NCBI GenBank assembly: GCA_026913215.1
Contig: JAPTYK010000001.1
Coordinates: 5,022,001-5,086,000 of the forward strand
Length of the DNA stretch: 64,000 nucleotides
Origin: Streptomyces diastatochromogenes
GTDB lineage: Bacteria; Actinomycetota; Actinomycetes; Streptomycetales; Streptomycetaceae
Direction: 5' to 3'
The translations under genes and the position numbers were made by a program. The notes below the pieces were generated by a model. It had not been told where the DNA came from, did no database searches, and was given only the letters and a program-made list of their open reading frames with translations. Positions 18,423-28,633 of this stretch are shown in pieces (position 1 is the first letter of the stretch; each line of letters opens with the position of its first letter).

Positions 18423-19061
18423 ATGAGGGGCGAACCCAGTTGTCCGAAGTGCGGTGGCCGGGTCAGGGCGCCCGGTCTCTTCGCCGACTCCTGGCAGTGT
18501 GACGTGCACGGCTCGGTGCACCCGCTCCAGCCCGTGATCCCGCCCAGCGTCGAGGGCCTCGGGGTCGTGGTGCACAGGTCCCACGTCCCCGTGTGGATGC
18601 CGTGGCCCCTCCCCGTCGGCTGGCTCTTCACCGGGGTCGCGTACGCCGGGGACGACCGCAGCGGCGGACGCGCCACGGCCGTCGCCTGCTCCGGACCCGG
18701 CCCGCTCGGCGGGATCGGCGAGCTGCTGCTCGTCGCCGAGGAGCTCGGCGTCGGCCTCGGCGCCCGGTACGCCGGCATCGACGGCCTCGATCCCGGCTCC
18801 GGCATGGCCATCGACAAGCCCCCGCAGGCGAAGGTGCTCGCCGCCGGGCGGCCCACCCCGCTCTGGCACGTCACCGGCGCCCCGCAGGACCGCGCGGTCT
18901 TCGCGGGCGAGGCGCGCGGCCTGTGGCTGTGGGCCATCGTCTGGCCCGAGCAGTCCGGCCTCCTCATGTACGACGAGCTGGTCCTGACGGACCTGCGCGA
19001 CGCGGGCTCCGAGGTCGACCTGCTGCCCTGCGGGGCGCTCACCCCGAGGCTGCTCGGATAG
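18423..19061 (+). CDS. DUF6758-type conserved protein with N-terminal zinc ribbon
   Basis: Intact, 212 residues from ATG 18423 (a TTG at 18414 is an alternative). The N-terminus CPKCGGRVRAPG and WQCDVHG form a likely zinc ribbon. The remainder is soluble, with conserved Trp/Pro clusters (HVPVWMPWPLPVGWLF, GLWLWAIVWPEQSG). The sequence matches what I recall as DUF6758, restricted to Streptomyces and relatives; function unknown. Confidence 0.72.
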   Translation: MRGEPSCPKCGGRVRAPGLFADSWQCDVHGSVHPLQPVIPPSVEGLGVVVHRSHVPVWMPWPLPVGWLFTGVAYAGDDRSGGRATAVACSGPGPLGGIGELLLVAEELGVGLGARYAGIDGLDPGSGMAIDKPPQAKVLAAGRPTPLWHVTGAPQDRAVFAGEARGLWLWAIVWPEQSGLLMYDELVLTDLRDAGSEVDLLPCGALTPRLLG

Positions 19062-19154
19062 GTCCCGTCCGGTGACGTTCCGTACGCAGGTGTTCGATTC
19101 GCCCGTTATGCTGGAGCGTCCCTCGTCCGTGCCGAGCCCCTGGAGTCCCGCGTC

Positions 19155-20013
19155 GTGCGCATCGACCTGCACACCCACTCCACGGCCTCCGACGGCACGG
19201 ACTCCCCGGCCGAACTCGTCCGGAACGCGGCCGCGTCCGGGCTCGACGTCGTCGCGCTCACGGACCACGACACCACCCGCGGCCACGCCGAGGCGATCGC
19301 CGCCCTGCCCGAGGGGCTGACCCTCGTCACCGGCGCCGAGCTGTCCTGCCGGATGGACGGCATCGGGCTGCACATGCTCGCCTACCTCTTCGACCCGGCG
19401 GAGCCCGCGCTCCTCGCCGAGCGCGAACTCGTCCGCGACGACCGGGTGCCGCGCGCCGCGGCATGGTCGCCAAGCTCCAGGAGCTCGGCGTCCCCGTCAC
19501 CTGGGAGCAGGTCGCCCGGATCGCCGGAGACGGCTCCGTCGGCCGCCCGCACGTCGCCGAGGCGCTCGTCGAGCTCGGGGTCGTCCCGGACGTGTCCGGC
19601 GCGTTCACGCCCGAGTGGCTCGCCGACGGCGGCCGGGCGTACGTCGAGAAGCACGAGCTGGACCCGATCGACGCGATCCGCCTGGTCAAGGCGGCCGGCG
19701 GCGTCACCGTCTTCGCCCACCCGCTCGCCGTCAAGCGCGGCCAGGTGCTGCCGGAGGCCTCGATGGCCCGGCTGGCCGAGGCCGGACTCGACGGCATCGA
19801 GGTCGACCACATGGACCACGACGAGGCGACCCGGGCCCGGCTGCGCGGCCTCGCGAAGGAGCTCGGTCTGCTGACCACGGGCTCCAGCGACTACCACGGC
19901 AGCCGCAAGACCTGCCGCCTCGGCGAGTACACCACCGACCCCGAGATCTACGGCGAGATCACCCGCCGCGCCTCGGGCGCCTTCCCCGTCCCCGGCGCCG
20001 GCGGAGCTGCTGA
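19155..20013 (+). CDS. PHP-domain metal-dependent phosphoesterase (frame broken twice)
   Basis: GTG 19155. Motif 1 is MRIDLHTHSTASDGTDSP and motif 2 VVALTDHDTTRGH, supplying metal-binding His and Asp residues. Later motifs are VTVFAHP and GSSDYHG. About 285 residues, typical of YciV/RNase AM-like PHP proteins, which hydrolyse 3',5'-nucleoside bisphosphates or RNA ends. A one-base loss near 19455 divides the gene; another near 20004 hides the probable stop TGA 20011-20013. Metal ligands are all present. Confidence 0.87.
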
Positions 20014-20231
20014 GCCCTTCCGGGCCCTCACCGCCGACCCCGTGACGGCGGCCGCCGCCGTGCCCGCCGCGTCCCGGCCGGCGCGTGCCCACCCGCACCC
20101 CGGTGTCACGCCACCCGTACGGCTCCGTGCCGTGCGCGGGCGGCACTCCTCCTGCCCTCGCGCCGGAATCCCGCATTCCGGTACGTAGGGACACACCCCA
20201 CCGTTCCACCTCTCCCGCAAGGCACCCCACC

Positions 20232-20837
20232 GTGTTCGACGTCGCCGTCTTCGGCTCGCTGTTCCTCACCCTCTTCGTGATCATGGATCCCCCCGGGATC
20301 ACCCCGATCTTCCTCGCGCTCACCTCCGGCCGCCCGGCCAAGGTGCAGCGCCGGATGGCCTGGCAGGCCGTCGCCGTCGCCTTCGGCGTCATCACCGTCT
20401 TCGGCATCATGGGCCAGCAGATCCTGGCGTACCTGCACGTCTCCGTCCCCGCGCTGATGATCGCGGGCGGTCTCCTGCTGCTGCTCATCGCGCTGGACCT
20501 GCTCACCGGCAAGACCGACGAGCCCAAGCAGACCAAGGACGTCAACGTCGCCCTCGTCCCGCTCGGCATGCCGCTGCTCGCCGGGCCGGGCGCGATCGTC
20601 TCGGTCATCCTCGCCGTGCAGAACGCCGACAGCGTGGCCTCGCAGGTCTCCGTCTGGACCGCCATCGCCGCCATGCACCTCGTGCTCTGGCTGACCATGC
20701 GGTACTCGCTGCTGATCATCCGCGTCATCAAGGACGGCGGCGTCGTCCTGGTGACCCGGCTCGCCGGCATGATGCTCTCCGCCATCGCCGTGCAGCAGAT
20801 CATCAACGGCATCACCCAGGTCATCCAGAACGCCTGA
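20232..20837 (+). CDS. MarC-family integral membrane protein
   Basis: Intact, 201 residues from GTG 20232. Six hydrophobic segments. Family signatures are FVIMDPPGITPIFLAL, LLLLIALDLLTG and PLGMPLLAGPGAI. The function of MarC proteins is unsettled. It is followed directly by a strong terminator. The 218 bp between the PHP gene and this start hold nothing recognisable. Confidence 0.9.
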   Translation: MFDVAVFGSLFLTLFVIMDPPGITPIFLALTSGRPAKVQRRMAWQAVAVAFGVITVFGIMGQQILAYLHVSVPALMIAGGLLLLLIALDLLTGKTDEPKQTKDVNVALVPLGMPLLAGPGAIVSVILAVQNADSVASQVSVWTAIAAMHLVLWLTMRYSLLIIRVIKDGGVVLVTRLAGMMLSAIAVQQIINGITQVIQNA

Positions 20838-20856
20838 GACCCGGCCGGACACCACT

Positions 20857-20902
20857 GCGCCCCCGTACGGATTCCGCTCTTGCGAAGTCCGTGCGGGGGC
20901 GC
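20857..20902. terminator. Terminator after marC-family gene
   Basis: Inverted repeat GCGCCCCCG/CGGGGGCGC (20857-20865 and 20894-20902), extended inward by six more pairs including one G-T, with a 16-nt loop. It lies between convergent genes. Confidence 0.8.
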
Positions 20903-20925
20903 GGTGCGTGTGGGAACCCGACCTG

Positions 20926-21078
20926 TTACGAGGCCGAGGTCTCGGCGGGGCGGATCCAGATGCGCTGGCCGATCGCGGCGGCCTGCTGCACGATCCGATT
21001 GACGGAGGCGGCGTCCACGACGGTCCGGTCGACGGGCGTGCCGTCGATGTCGTCGAGTCGCAGGATTTCGAAGCGCAT
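20926..21078 (-). CDS. Small conserved protein of unknown function (50 aa)
   Basis: Intact, 50 residues from ATG 21078 with GGGAGAAG 4 nt upstream. Sequence begins MRFEILRLDDIDGTPVD and ends IRPAETSAS. No membrane segment or metal motif. The good ribosome site and high third-position GC support a real gene; I do not know a function. The leader between 21079 and 21276 is comparatively AT-rich and probably holds its promoter and that of the NYN gene. Confidence 0.7.
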   Translation of the reverse strand: MRFEILRLDDIDGTPVDRTVVDAASVNRIVQQAAAIGQRIWIRPAETSAS

Positions 21079-21276
21079 GGGCTTCTCCCTTCGTCTGAGT
21101 TGATCCTCCACATGGAGAACTGCGTTGCATAGGGGTCCAACGACGTGCACCCTGCAAATGTTCCCTACGCTAAAGAAAATTTTGGATGGCTAACGACTTA
21201 CGGGGAGGGGTGTGGCGGCCGGCTCCCGGGCGGCGGACAATGAGCCCCGTATGAACGACGCAGACACCCCACACCG

Positions 21277-22189
21277 GTGACCGGAACCGACCTCCGCCCG
21301 CACGCCCTGGAAGCCCTGGACACCCGCCTGGAGCGCACCAACGAGCTCCTCCAGCGGATGCTGGCCGAGGTGGCGAAGACCCCGTCCACACACGCCATCT
21401 TCGTCGACGCGGGTTACGTCCATGCTGCGGCCGGGTTGCTGGTCGTCGGCACCGAGGACCGCCGCTCCTTCGACCTCGACGCCGAGGGCCTGATCGAGGC
21501 CTTCATCGACAAGGCCCGCACGATCTTCGCGGACAGCAGACTGCTCCGCGTCTACTGGTACGACGGCGCCCGCCGCCGCATCCACACCCCCGAGCAGCAG
21601 GCCATCGCCGAGCTCCCCGACGTCAAGGTCCGCCTCGGCAACCTCAACGCCAACAACCAGCAGAAGGGCGTCGACTCCCTCATCCGCACCGACCTGGAGT
21701 CCCTCGCCCGCCACCGCGCCATCAGCGACGCCGCCCTCGTCGGCGGCGACGAGGACCTCGTCTCGGCCGTCGAGGCCGCCCAGGGCTACGGCGCCCGCGT
21801 CCACCTCTGGGGCATCGAGGCCGCCGAGGGGCGCAACCAGGCCGAGGCGCTGCTCTGGGAGGTCGACAGCCAGCGCACCTTCGACCTCGACTTCTGCCGC
21901 CCGTACGTCACGCGCCGCCCCGTCACCACGTACGAGAACGAGGGCGAGCCGCCGCCCTCCCGCGAGGAGGTCCGTTTCGTCGGCGCCCAGATCGCCGCGG
22001 CCTGGCTCGGCGAGCGCGGCCGGGACCGGCTGGCCGAGCTCCTGCCCGGCGCGCCCTATCTGCCCGGACCGGTCGACCAGGACCTGCTGGTCGAGGCGGA
22101 GCGCCTGCTCAGCCGCTCGCTGCGCGGCCACGCCTCGCTCCGGCGCGCGCTGCGACGGCTTCTGGCAGCACCTCAAGGCGCAGTACTGA
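21277..22189 (+). CDS. NYN-domain (PIN-like) putative RNase (frame broken near C-terminus)
   Basis: About 304 residues. The NYN fold resembles PIN/FEN nucleases: THAIFVDAGYVHAAAG supplies the first acidic residue. GVDSLIRTDLESL and ALVGGDEDLVSAVEAA supply the others. Expected to cleave RNA with a divalent metal. The C-terminal 60 residues form a helical appendix ending DGFWQHLKAQY. A frame change at about 22153 (two bases lost, or one gained) precedes that end; stop TGA 22187-22189. Convergent with the following hydrolase. Confidence 0.82.
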
Positions 22190-23047
22190 CCCCGGCGGGG
22201 CGTCCACGCGCTCCCAGAAGCCGACGAGGCCGTCGGTCAGCTCCGCGGGTGCGACACGTTCGGGGAGTGGCGGCGCCCGCGACCACCGTGTGGTGCGCGC
22301 CGGTGCGGGCGGCCGCCGCGAGAGGTCCGCCGGGGCCCAGACCATCTCGTCCGACCCGTACGCGAAGTGCAGCGGCAGGGCAGGGCGGCCAGCTGCTCCG
22401 TACCGTCCTGACGGTCGAGCAGCAGGCGCCCGGCGCCCGCGAGTTGGGCGATGCGGGTGCGCGTCCAGCGCCGCCGCAGGAAGGCCGTCAGCTCCGGGGT
22501 GTCGCCCGTGTCCGGCTCCTCGCCCCGGCTGTCCAGCCAGCACATCGCCTGCCACACCCGCTCCTTCGACAGCACCGCGAGCGCGGCCCGCAGCACCCGC
22601 ACCCGGATCCGCTGCGGCCGGGCCACGCGGGCGGGGCCCGAGGAGAGCAGGGTCAGCGAGCGGAAGGCGCCCGGCGCGAGGGCGGCCGCCGCGCGCGCCA
22701 CCAGGCCCCGAAGGAGTGCCCGACCAGGTGCACGGGCCCGTCGCCGAGCGCCGCCGCCTGCGCCACCGCGTCGAGCGCGAGCGCCTTCCGCCGGTAGCCG
22801 GCCCGCCCCGGGGCCCCGGCGTGTCGTTCTGCCCCGCCCGTCCACGGCCACCGCCCGGTACCCCGCCTCGCTCAGCGGCCCCAGCAGCGCGAGGAAGTCC
22901 TCCTGCTGCCGGTGTACCCGGCGCAGCAGCACCGTCCCCGCCGCCCGCCCACGGGCTCCGTGTCGAGCACGGCGAACCGGCCACGGGCGGTTTCGAGCCG
23001 GCGGACACGGGTGCGGGGCGGCAGGACGAGGAACGGGGCTTGCTCAT
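22173..23047 (-). CDS. Alpha/beta hydrolase (frame broken many times)
   Basis: About 290 residues from ATG 23047. The oxyanion-loop region LLLPGYTGSKEDFLALLGPL is seen once two frames are joined. AVAVDGRGQNDTPGP follows. The nucleophile elbow is VHLVGHSFGGLVARAAA. The acid region is near HFAYGSDEMVWAP. At least five one-base losses break it (for example near 22980, 22945, 22830, 22705 and 22375). The exact 3' end is uncertain; TGA at 22173-22175 is the nearest plausible stop, overlapping the NYN gene end. Substrate unknown. Confidence 0.7.
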
Positions 23048-23130
23048 ATCTGGACTGTAACAGGGCACCCGGGTACGGCCGAGCGGCCGGTCCCCGGGTG
23101 GGGGCCGCCGCTCGGGCGGTGCGGTGCGGG

Positions 23131-25877
23131 TCAGCCCTCGGGCTGGGCCGCCGCCTTCTTCGTGGTGCGGCGGCGCGGGGCGGCCTTCTTGGGGCCTCCT
23201 CCGCCGCCGGGGCCTCGACCTCGGCGGCCGCGGCCTTCTTGGTCGTGCGACGGCGCGCCGGGGTCTTCGGCGCGGAGGCGTCCGGGGCCTCGGCGGCGAC
23301 GGCCTTCTTGGTCGTGCGGCGACGGGGAGCCTTGGGGCCTCCTCGGCCGCCGGTGCCTCGACGGTCTCGGCGACCGGCTCGGCCACGGCCTTCTTCGTGG
23401 TGCGACGACGCGGGGCGGCCTTCTTGGGGCCTCCTCCACGACGGGCTCGGCCGCGACGGGCTCGGCCACCGGAGCGGCGGCCGGGGCGGTGATGACGATG
23501 ACCTCAGGCGCCTCGGTGGCCACCGGCGAACCGGCGGGCCGGCTGGCCGCGCGGCGGCGGCGCGGCGCGGGGCCTCCGCGACCGGAGCGGCGACCGGCTC
23601 GGCGGCCGGGGCCTCGGCCACCGGCGCCTCGGCGGTCACCGGCGAACCGGCGGGCCGACGGGCGGTGCGGCGGCGGCGCGGCGCGGGGACCTCGGCGACC
23701 GGGGTCTCGGCGACGGGGCGGGCTCCGCCACGGGGCGGGCTCCACGACGGGAGCGGCCTCCACGACGGGAGCGGCCTCCACGACGGGGGCGGGCTCCACG
23801 ACGGGAGCGGCTTCCACGACCGGTTCGGCGACGGCCTTCTTCGCCGTGCGGCGGCGCGGGGCGGCCTTCTTCGGGGCCTCCTCCGCGACGGCCGGAGCGG
23901 TCTCGACGACCGGCGCCTCGACGGCGCGCTCGGCCATCAGCGCGACCGCGGCCGACTCGGGCGTCTGGAACGTCACGGTCTCCTCGACCCGACGCGCCAC
24001 GGCACGGCGGCGGCGCGGGCCGGAGCCTGGGCCTGGACCGGGGCGGCCTGCGCCACGGGGGTCCGGCCGGCCGGGGCGGCCTCCGGACGGGCGGCGGCGC
24101 GGGTCCGGCGACGGGGGCCTTCGGCTCCTCGACGACCGGGGCCGGGGCCTCGACGGCCGGGGCCGGAGCGGCCGGGGTCTCGACGACCGGCGCCTTGACG
24201 GCGGGCGCCTCGGTGGCGGTCGGCTCCGTGAAGACCGGCGCCTTCACGGCCTGCGCCTTGACGGTCTGCGTCTTGACGGGGCCTGCGTCCTGACGGCGGC
24301 CGGGGCCTCGACGACCGGGGTTTCGGCCACCGGCGCCTCGGCGGCCGGGGTCGCCTGGGCCGCGACGGGCACGCCGCCCGGGACGCCGACGCGGGTGCGG
24401 CGACGGCGGCGCGGGGTGCGCGGGCCGGCCTCGGTGCGGGGCTCGTCCGCGGGGTCTCGACGGCCGGGGCCGCCGGGGCCTCGACGGCGGACTCGCCGCC
24501 GCCGCGGGTGCGGCGACGCTGGCGCGGGGTCCGGGTGCGCTCGGGCGCTCCTCGGTCTTCTCCGCGGCCTTCGGCCCGCGGCCACGGCGACCGCCGGGCT
24601 CGCCCAGGTCCTCCAGCTCCTCCGCGTTCAGACCCGCGCGGGTCCGCTCGGCGCGGGGCAGGATGCCCTGGTGCCCGCGGGGATGTCCAGCTCCTCGTAG
24701 AGGTGCGGGGACGAGGAGTACGTCTCGACGGGCTCGTGGAAGTCCAGGCCGAGCGCCTTGTTGATGAGCTGCCAGCGCGGGATGTCGTCCCAGTCGACCA
24801 GCGTCACCGCCGTGCCCTTCGCGCCCGCGCGGCCGGTGCGGCCGACGCGGTGGAGGAAGGTCTTCTCGTCCTCGGGCGACTGGTAGTTGATGACGTGGGT
24901 GACGCCCTCGACGTCGATGCCGCGCGCGGCGACGTCGGTGCAGACGAGGACGTCGACCTTGCCGTTGCGGAAGGCGCGCAGCGCCTGCTCGCGGGCGCCC
25001 TGGCCGAGGTCGCCGTGGACGGCGCCGGAGGCGAAGCCGCGGCGCTCCAGCTGCTCGGCGATGTCGGCGGCCGTGCGCTTGGTGCGGCAGAAGATCATCG
25101 CGAGCCCGCGGCCGTTGGCCTGCAGGATGCGGGAGACCATCTCCGGCTTGTCCATGTTGTGCGCGCGGTAGACGTGCTGCTTGATGTTGGCGACGGTCGC
25201 GCCCTCGCCGTCGGGCGAGGTGGCCCGGATGTGCGTGGGCTGCGACATGTAGCGGCGGGCCAGGCCGATGACCGCGCCCGGCATGGTGGCCGAGAACAGC
25301 ATGGTCTGGCGCTTCGCCGGAAGCATGTTCATGATCTTCTCGACGTCGGGCAGGAAGCCCAGGTCGAGCATCTCGTCGGCCTCGTCGAGGACGAGGACCT
25401 TCACGTGTGACAGGTCCAGCTTGCGCTGGCCGGCCAGGTCGAGGAGACGGCCGGGGGTGCCGACGACGACGTCGACGCCCTTCTGGAGCGCCTCGACCTG
25501 CGGCTCGTACGCCCGGCCGCCGTAGATGGCGAGCACGCGGACGTTGCGGACCTTGCCGGCGGTCAGGAGGTCGTTGGTGACCTGCTGGCACAGCTCGCGG
25601 GTGGGGACGACGACGAGCGCCTGCGGGGCGTCGGTCAGCTGCTCGGGCTTGGCCCGGCCGGCCTCGACGTCCGTGGGGACGGTGACGCGCTCCAGGATCG
25701 GGAGGCCGAAACCGAGGGTCTTGCCCGTGCCGGTCTTGGCCTGGCCGATGACGTCGGTGCCGGTGAGGGCGACCGGGAGAGTCATCTCCTGGATGGGGAA
25801 GGGGTGACGATGCCGACGGCCTCCAGGGCCTCGGCCGTCTCGGGGAGGATTCCGAGTTCTCGGAAAGTCGTAGTCAG
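23131..25877 (-). CDS. rhlE: DEAD-box RNA helicase with long Lys/Ala/Pro-rich tail (frame broken many times in the tail)
   Basis: The helicase core (about 24690-25800) is in one frame and complete. It has the Q motif FPIQEMTLP, motif I AKTGTGKT, PTRELCQQ, DEAD, SAT, CTDVAARGIDV and HRVGRTGRAG. The N-terminal TTTFRELGILPETAEAL is one frame away (break near 25800). No ATG/GTG lies in frame, so the start is uncertain, perhaps CTG 25877. Beyond the core is a tail of some 500 codons, split by about ten frame changes. It has repeated (R)RRTTKKA motifs and PVVEAAP units and ends AAAQPEG. Such basic tails usually increase RNA affinity. Corresponds to Rv3211. Confidence 0.87.
23741..23820 (-). repeat. 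18-bp tandem repeat in helicase tail
   Basis: About 4.4 copies of TCCACGACGGGAGCGGCC or close variants, encoding Pro-Val-Val-Glu-Ala-Ala/Pro units in the helicase tail. Confidence 0.85.
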
Positions 25878-26266
25878 GGTGCTGCCTCTTCTGTGAGACG
25901 CGGCGCGAGGCGAACGAAGGGGGTCTCACCGTGCCGGGATCCTCCGGGGGATCGAAAAGATCACCGCCGGGTGGCACGGGACCACTGCCGTCGCTCGAGC
26001 GTCGTACCGCTGAGGGTGACCCTTCCGCGGGTCCGCCGGAAGGGCTGTCGGGCCGGAGCCGATCGGGCCACCGACCGGGCATCCTCATTCATGAGTCGGC
26101 CCACCGGGTACGTCTGAACGTGCGAAAGCATGTCCGCATACTCAGCAGGCGCTTTATCACTGTACCCCGGATTCGCGCATGTGTTGGGAGAAAACGTGAT
26201 GAGGGCACGGTCACAGTGACTGACCAGGGCCTTCCGGGGCCGCGCGAGCGGGCTATTGTGCGCTTC
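25878..26266. promoter_or_regulatory. Divergent region between helicase and ferritin-like gene
   Basis: 389 bp, no supported gene. Around 26090-26190 the composition falls noticeably below the local GC level, as expected of promoters for the two divergent transcripts. The helicase leader would be long (200 nt or more), which is common for cold- or stress-regulated helicases; no specific motif is claimed. Confidence 0.4.
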
Positions 26267-26989
26267 ATGGAGACGCCTGACAACGCCACACCCACCGGGA
26301 TCGCCGCCAAGGACTGGGCGGAGGCTTCCGCCGAGCCGCAGTACCGCGCCGCCGTGATCGACCTCCTCGGCGCCCTCGCCTACGGAGAGCTCGCGGCCTT
26401 CGAGCGGCTCGCCGAGGACGCCAAGCTGGCGCCGAGCCTCGCGGACAAGGCGGAGCTGGCGAAGATGGCCTCGGCCGAGTTCCACCACTTCGAGCGGCTC
26501 CGGGACCGCCTCGCGGCCGTCGACGCCGAGCCCACCGAGGCCATGGAGCCCTTCGCGAAGGCGCTCGACGACTTCCACCGGCTGACCGCGCCCTCGGACT
26601 GGCTGGAGGGCCTGGTCAAGGCGTACGTGGGCGACTCGATCGCCAGTGACTTCTACCGGGAGGTCGCGGCCCGGCTCGACAGCGACACGCGCGCGCTCGT
26701 CCTCGCGGTCCTCGACGACACCGGCCACGGCAACTTCGCGGTGGAGAAGGTCCGCGCGGCGATCGAGGCCGATCCGCGCGTCGGCGGCCGGCTCGCGCTC
26801 TGGGCGCGCCGCCTGATGGGCGAGGCGCTCTCCCAGGCCCAGCGGGTGGTCGCCGAGCGCGACGCGCTGTCGACGATGCTGGTCGGCGGCGTGGCGGACG
26901 GCTTCGACCTCGCGGAGGTCGGCCGGATGTTCTCCCGGATCACCGAGGCGCACACCAAGCGCATGGCGGCGCTGGGTCTGGCTGCCTAG
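26267..26989 (+). CDS. Ferritin-like fold protein (MiaE-like hydroxylase family)
   Basis: Intact, 240 residues from ATG 26267. Four-helix bundle pattern with metal ligands in pairs: AYGELAAFERLAEDA, ASAEFHHFERL (E..H), DSIASDFYREVA and DDTGHGNFAVEKV. Related families include the tRNA hydroxylase MiaE; the substrate here is unknown. Rv3210c sits in the same place beside the DEAD-box helicase. Its stop overlaps that of the convergent small membrane protein. Confidence 0.85.
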   Translation: METPDNATPTGIAAKDWAEASAEPQYRAAVIDLLGALAYGELAAFERLAEDAKLAPSLADKAELAKMASAEFHHFERLRDRLAAVDAEPTEAMEPFAKALDDFHRLTAPSDWLEGLVKAYVGDSIASDFYREVAARLDSDTRALVLAVLDDTGHGNFAVEKVRAAIEADPRVGGRLALWARRLMGEALSQAQRVVAERDALSTMLVGGVADGFDLAEVGRMFSRITEAHTKRMAALGLAA

Positions 26990-27281
26990 CCGGGGACGGG
27001 GGCGCGGCGCTGTTCACGCCGCGGCTGATCGGCGCAGCCGGCGCGGAGCCGGGCGGATCAGCAGCGAGCAGCACCGCCGCCACGGCCACGGCACCGATCA
27101 GGGTGGCGAGGAAGTGGCCGGGGCCGAGCGCCCCGTGGGTGACGAGCGCGCCGAACACCCTGCCGAGCGCGCCGGTGGCGAGGACTCTTCCCCGGACGGG
27201 GAGGCGGTCGGCCAGCCGCTGGACGGCGGCCCAGGCCAGGGCGAAACCGAGCAGCGCGGAACCGAGGGCTTCCAGGATCAC
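26986..27281 (-). CDS. Small membrane protein (frame broken at the end)
   Basis: About 98 residues from GTG/ATG-region start at 27281 (MILEALGSALLGFALAW). Three hydrophobic segments: residues 5-19, 34-50 and 56-74 (HFLATLIGAVAVAAVLLA). No family recognised. A one-base loss near 26995 would restore the end to PG with stop at 26986-26988, overlapping the ferritin-like stop on the other strand. As given, the frame continues into that gene. Confidence 0.55.
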
Positions 27282-27401
27282 GGCGGATCACCTCGCGAGG
27301 GGTGCGGGGCGGGTGGTGCGGTCATGGGCGTCCTACCCCGGCGTCCGGAACGCAATCCTCCCGTACGCCCTGACGTGGGACTATCGGGACGACGAGCACG
27401 C

Positions 27402-27436
27402 GAGGCCCGGTGGACCGAAGCGGTCCACCGGGCCTC
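27402..27436. terminator. Terminator downstream of DUF3107
   Basis: Perfect 16-bp stem (27402-27417 / 27421-27436) with a 3-nt loop AAG, 18 bp past the DUF3107 stop. The preceding 120 bp hold no gene. Confidence 0.9.
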
Positions 27437-27454
27437 TCGCGTCAGCTCCCGGGC

Positions 27455-27682
27455 TCAGAGCGCGCCGAAACCCACGCGACGCACGGCGGGCTCGCCGAGC
27501 TCCACGTACGCGATCTTCGCGGACGGGACGAGGACCTTGCGGCCCTTCTCGTCCGAGAGGCTCAGCAGCTCCGTCTTGCCGCCCAGCGCGTCGGCAACCG
27601 CGCGCTCGATTTCCTCGGCGGACTGCCCGCTCTCCAGAACGATCTCCCGGGGTGCGTGCTGCACGCCGATCTTGACCTCCAC
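27455..27682 (-). CDS. DUF3107 family small protein
   Basis: Intact, 75 residues from GTG 27682 with GGAGGG 8 nt upstream. VEVKIGVQHAPREIVLES and KVLVPSAKIAYVELG match DUF3107 (Rv3208A in M. tuberculosis), an ATP-binding small protein reported in mycobacteria. Always next to the TetR gene in this block; followed by a strong terminator. Confidence 0.9.
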   Translation of the reverse strand: MEVKIGVQHAPREIVLESGQSAEEIERAVADALGGKTELLSLSDEKGRKVLVPSAKIAYVELGEPAVRRVGFGAL

Positions 27683-27809
27683 GGCTATGTCCCTCCGAAC
27701 GGTCAGCGTTGCGCGAATTCCCGCGCCGTACGCTGCACACATTAGCCCGGTGAGGGGACCCGCACGGGTCAGCCGCCGCACGCCAGGAGCGAACAGCCTC
27801 CGGGAATGC

Positions 27810-28469
27810 TCAGTGGCCCTCGGCGCTGAGCTGCCCCTCCACCGGGTGCAGCGGGAAACCGGCGATGCCGCGCCAGGCGAGCGAGGTGAGCAGGCCGACC
27901 GCCTTGTCGCGGGGGATGGCCGAGCCGCTCGACAGCCAGTAGCGGGCGACGACCTGCGAGACGCCGCCGAGACCGACGGCGAGCAGCATCGACTCGTCCT
28001 TCGACAGGCCGGTGTCCTCGGCGATCACGTCGGAGATGGCCTCGGCGCACTGGAGGCTGACCCGGTCCACGCGCTCGCGCACGGCGGGCTCGTTGGTCAG
28101 GTCGGACTCGAAGACGAGACGGAACGCGCCGCCCTCGTCCTCGACGTACGCGAAGTACGCGTCCATCGTCGCCGCGACCCGGAGCTTGTTGTCCGTGGTG
28201 GAGGCCAGCGCCGTGCGCACGGCGAGCAGGAGGGACTCGCAGTGCTGGTCGAGCAGGGCGAGGTAGAGCTCCAGCTTCCCGGGGAAGTGCTGGTACAGCA
28301 CCGGCTTGCTGACGCCGGCCCGCTCGGCGATGTCGTCCATCGCGGCGGAGTGGTACCCCTGGGCGACGAAGACCTCCTGGGCCGCGCCGAGCAGCTGGTT
28401 CCGTCGGGCACGTCGCGGCAGGCGCGTGCCCCGAGGGCGTGCTGCCTCTGTCTGCTCGATGGCGCTCAC
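27810..28469 (-). CDS. TetR/AcrR-family transcriptional regulator
   Basis: Intact. Start GTG 28469 is preferred because GGGAGG lies 6 nt upstream; ATG 28499 is possible. The DNA-binding HTH is FVAQGYHSAAMDDIAERAG then VSKPVLYQHFPGKLEL. The C-terminal domain (CAEAISDVIAEDTGL) is helical and should bind an unknown ligand. It corresponds to Rv3208, beside DUF3107. Confidence 0.9.
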   Translation of the reverse strand: MSAIEQTEAARPRGTRLPRRARRNQLLGAAQEVFVAQGYHSAAMDDIAERAGVSKPVLYQHFPGKLELYLALLDQHCESLLLAVRTALASTTDNKLRVAATMDAYFAYVEDEGGAFRLVFESDLTNEPAVRERVDRVSLQCAEAISDVIAEDTGLSKDESMLLAVGLGGVSQVVARYWLSSGSAIPRDKAVGLLTSLAWRGIAGFPLHPVEGQLSAEGH

Positions 28470-28633
28470 GCGGCCTCCCACAAATCGATCCATGCGCACT
28501 GTCGCGACGCGCCGCCATCGTACTTTTGGGTAACCCGGCTGTGCGCGGTGCGAACGCAGAATTTCACGGACCGGACGCCTTGGTCGACAGTCACTTCAAG
28601 ATTAAACCGAACAAATCAGCGGGAGCCGCGTGC

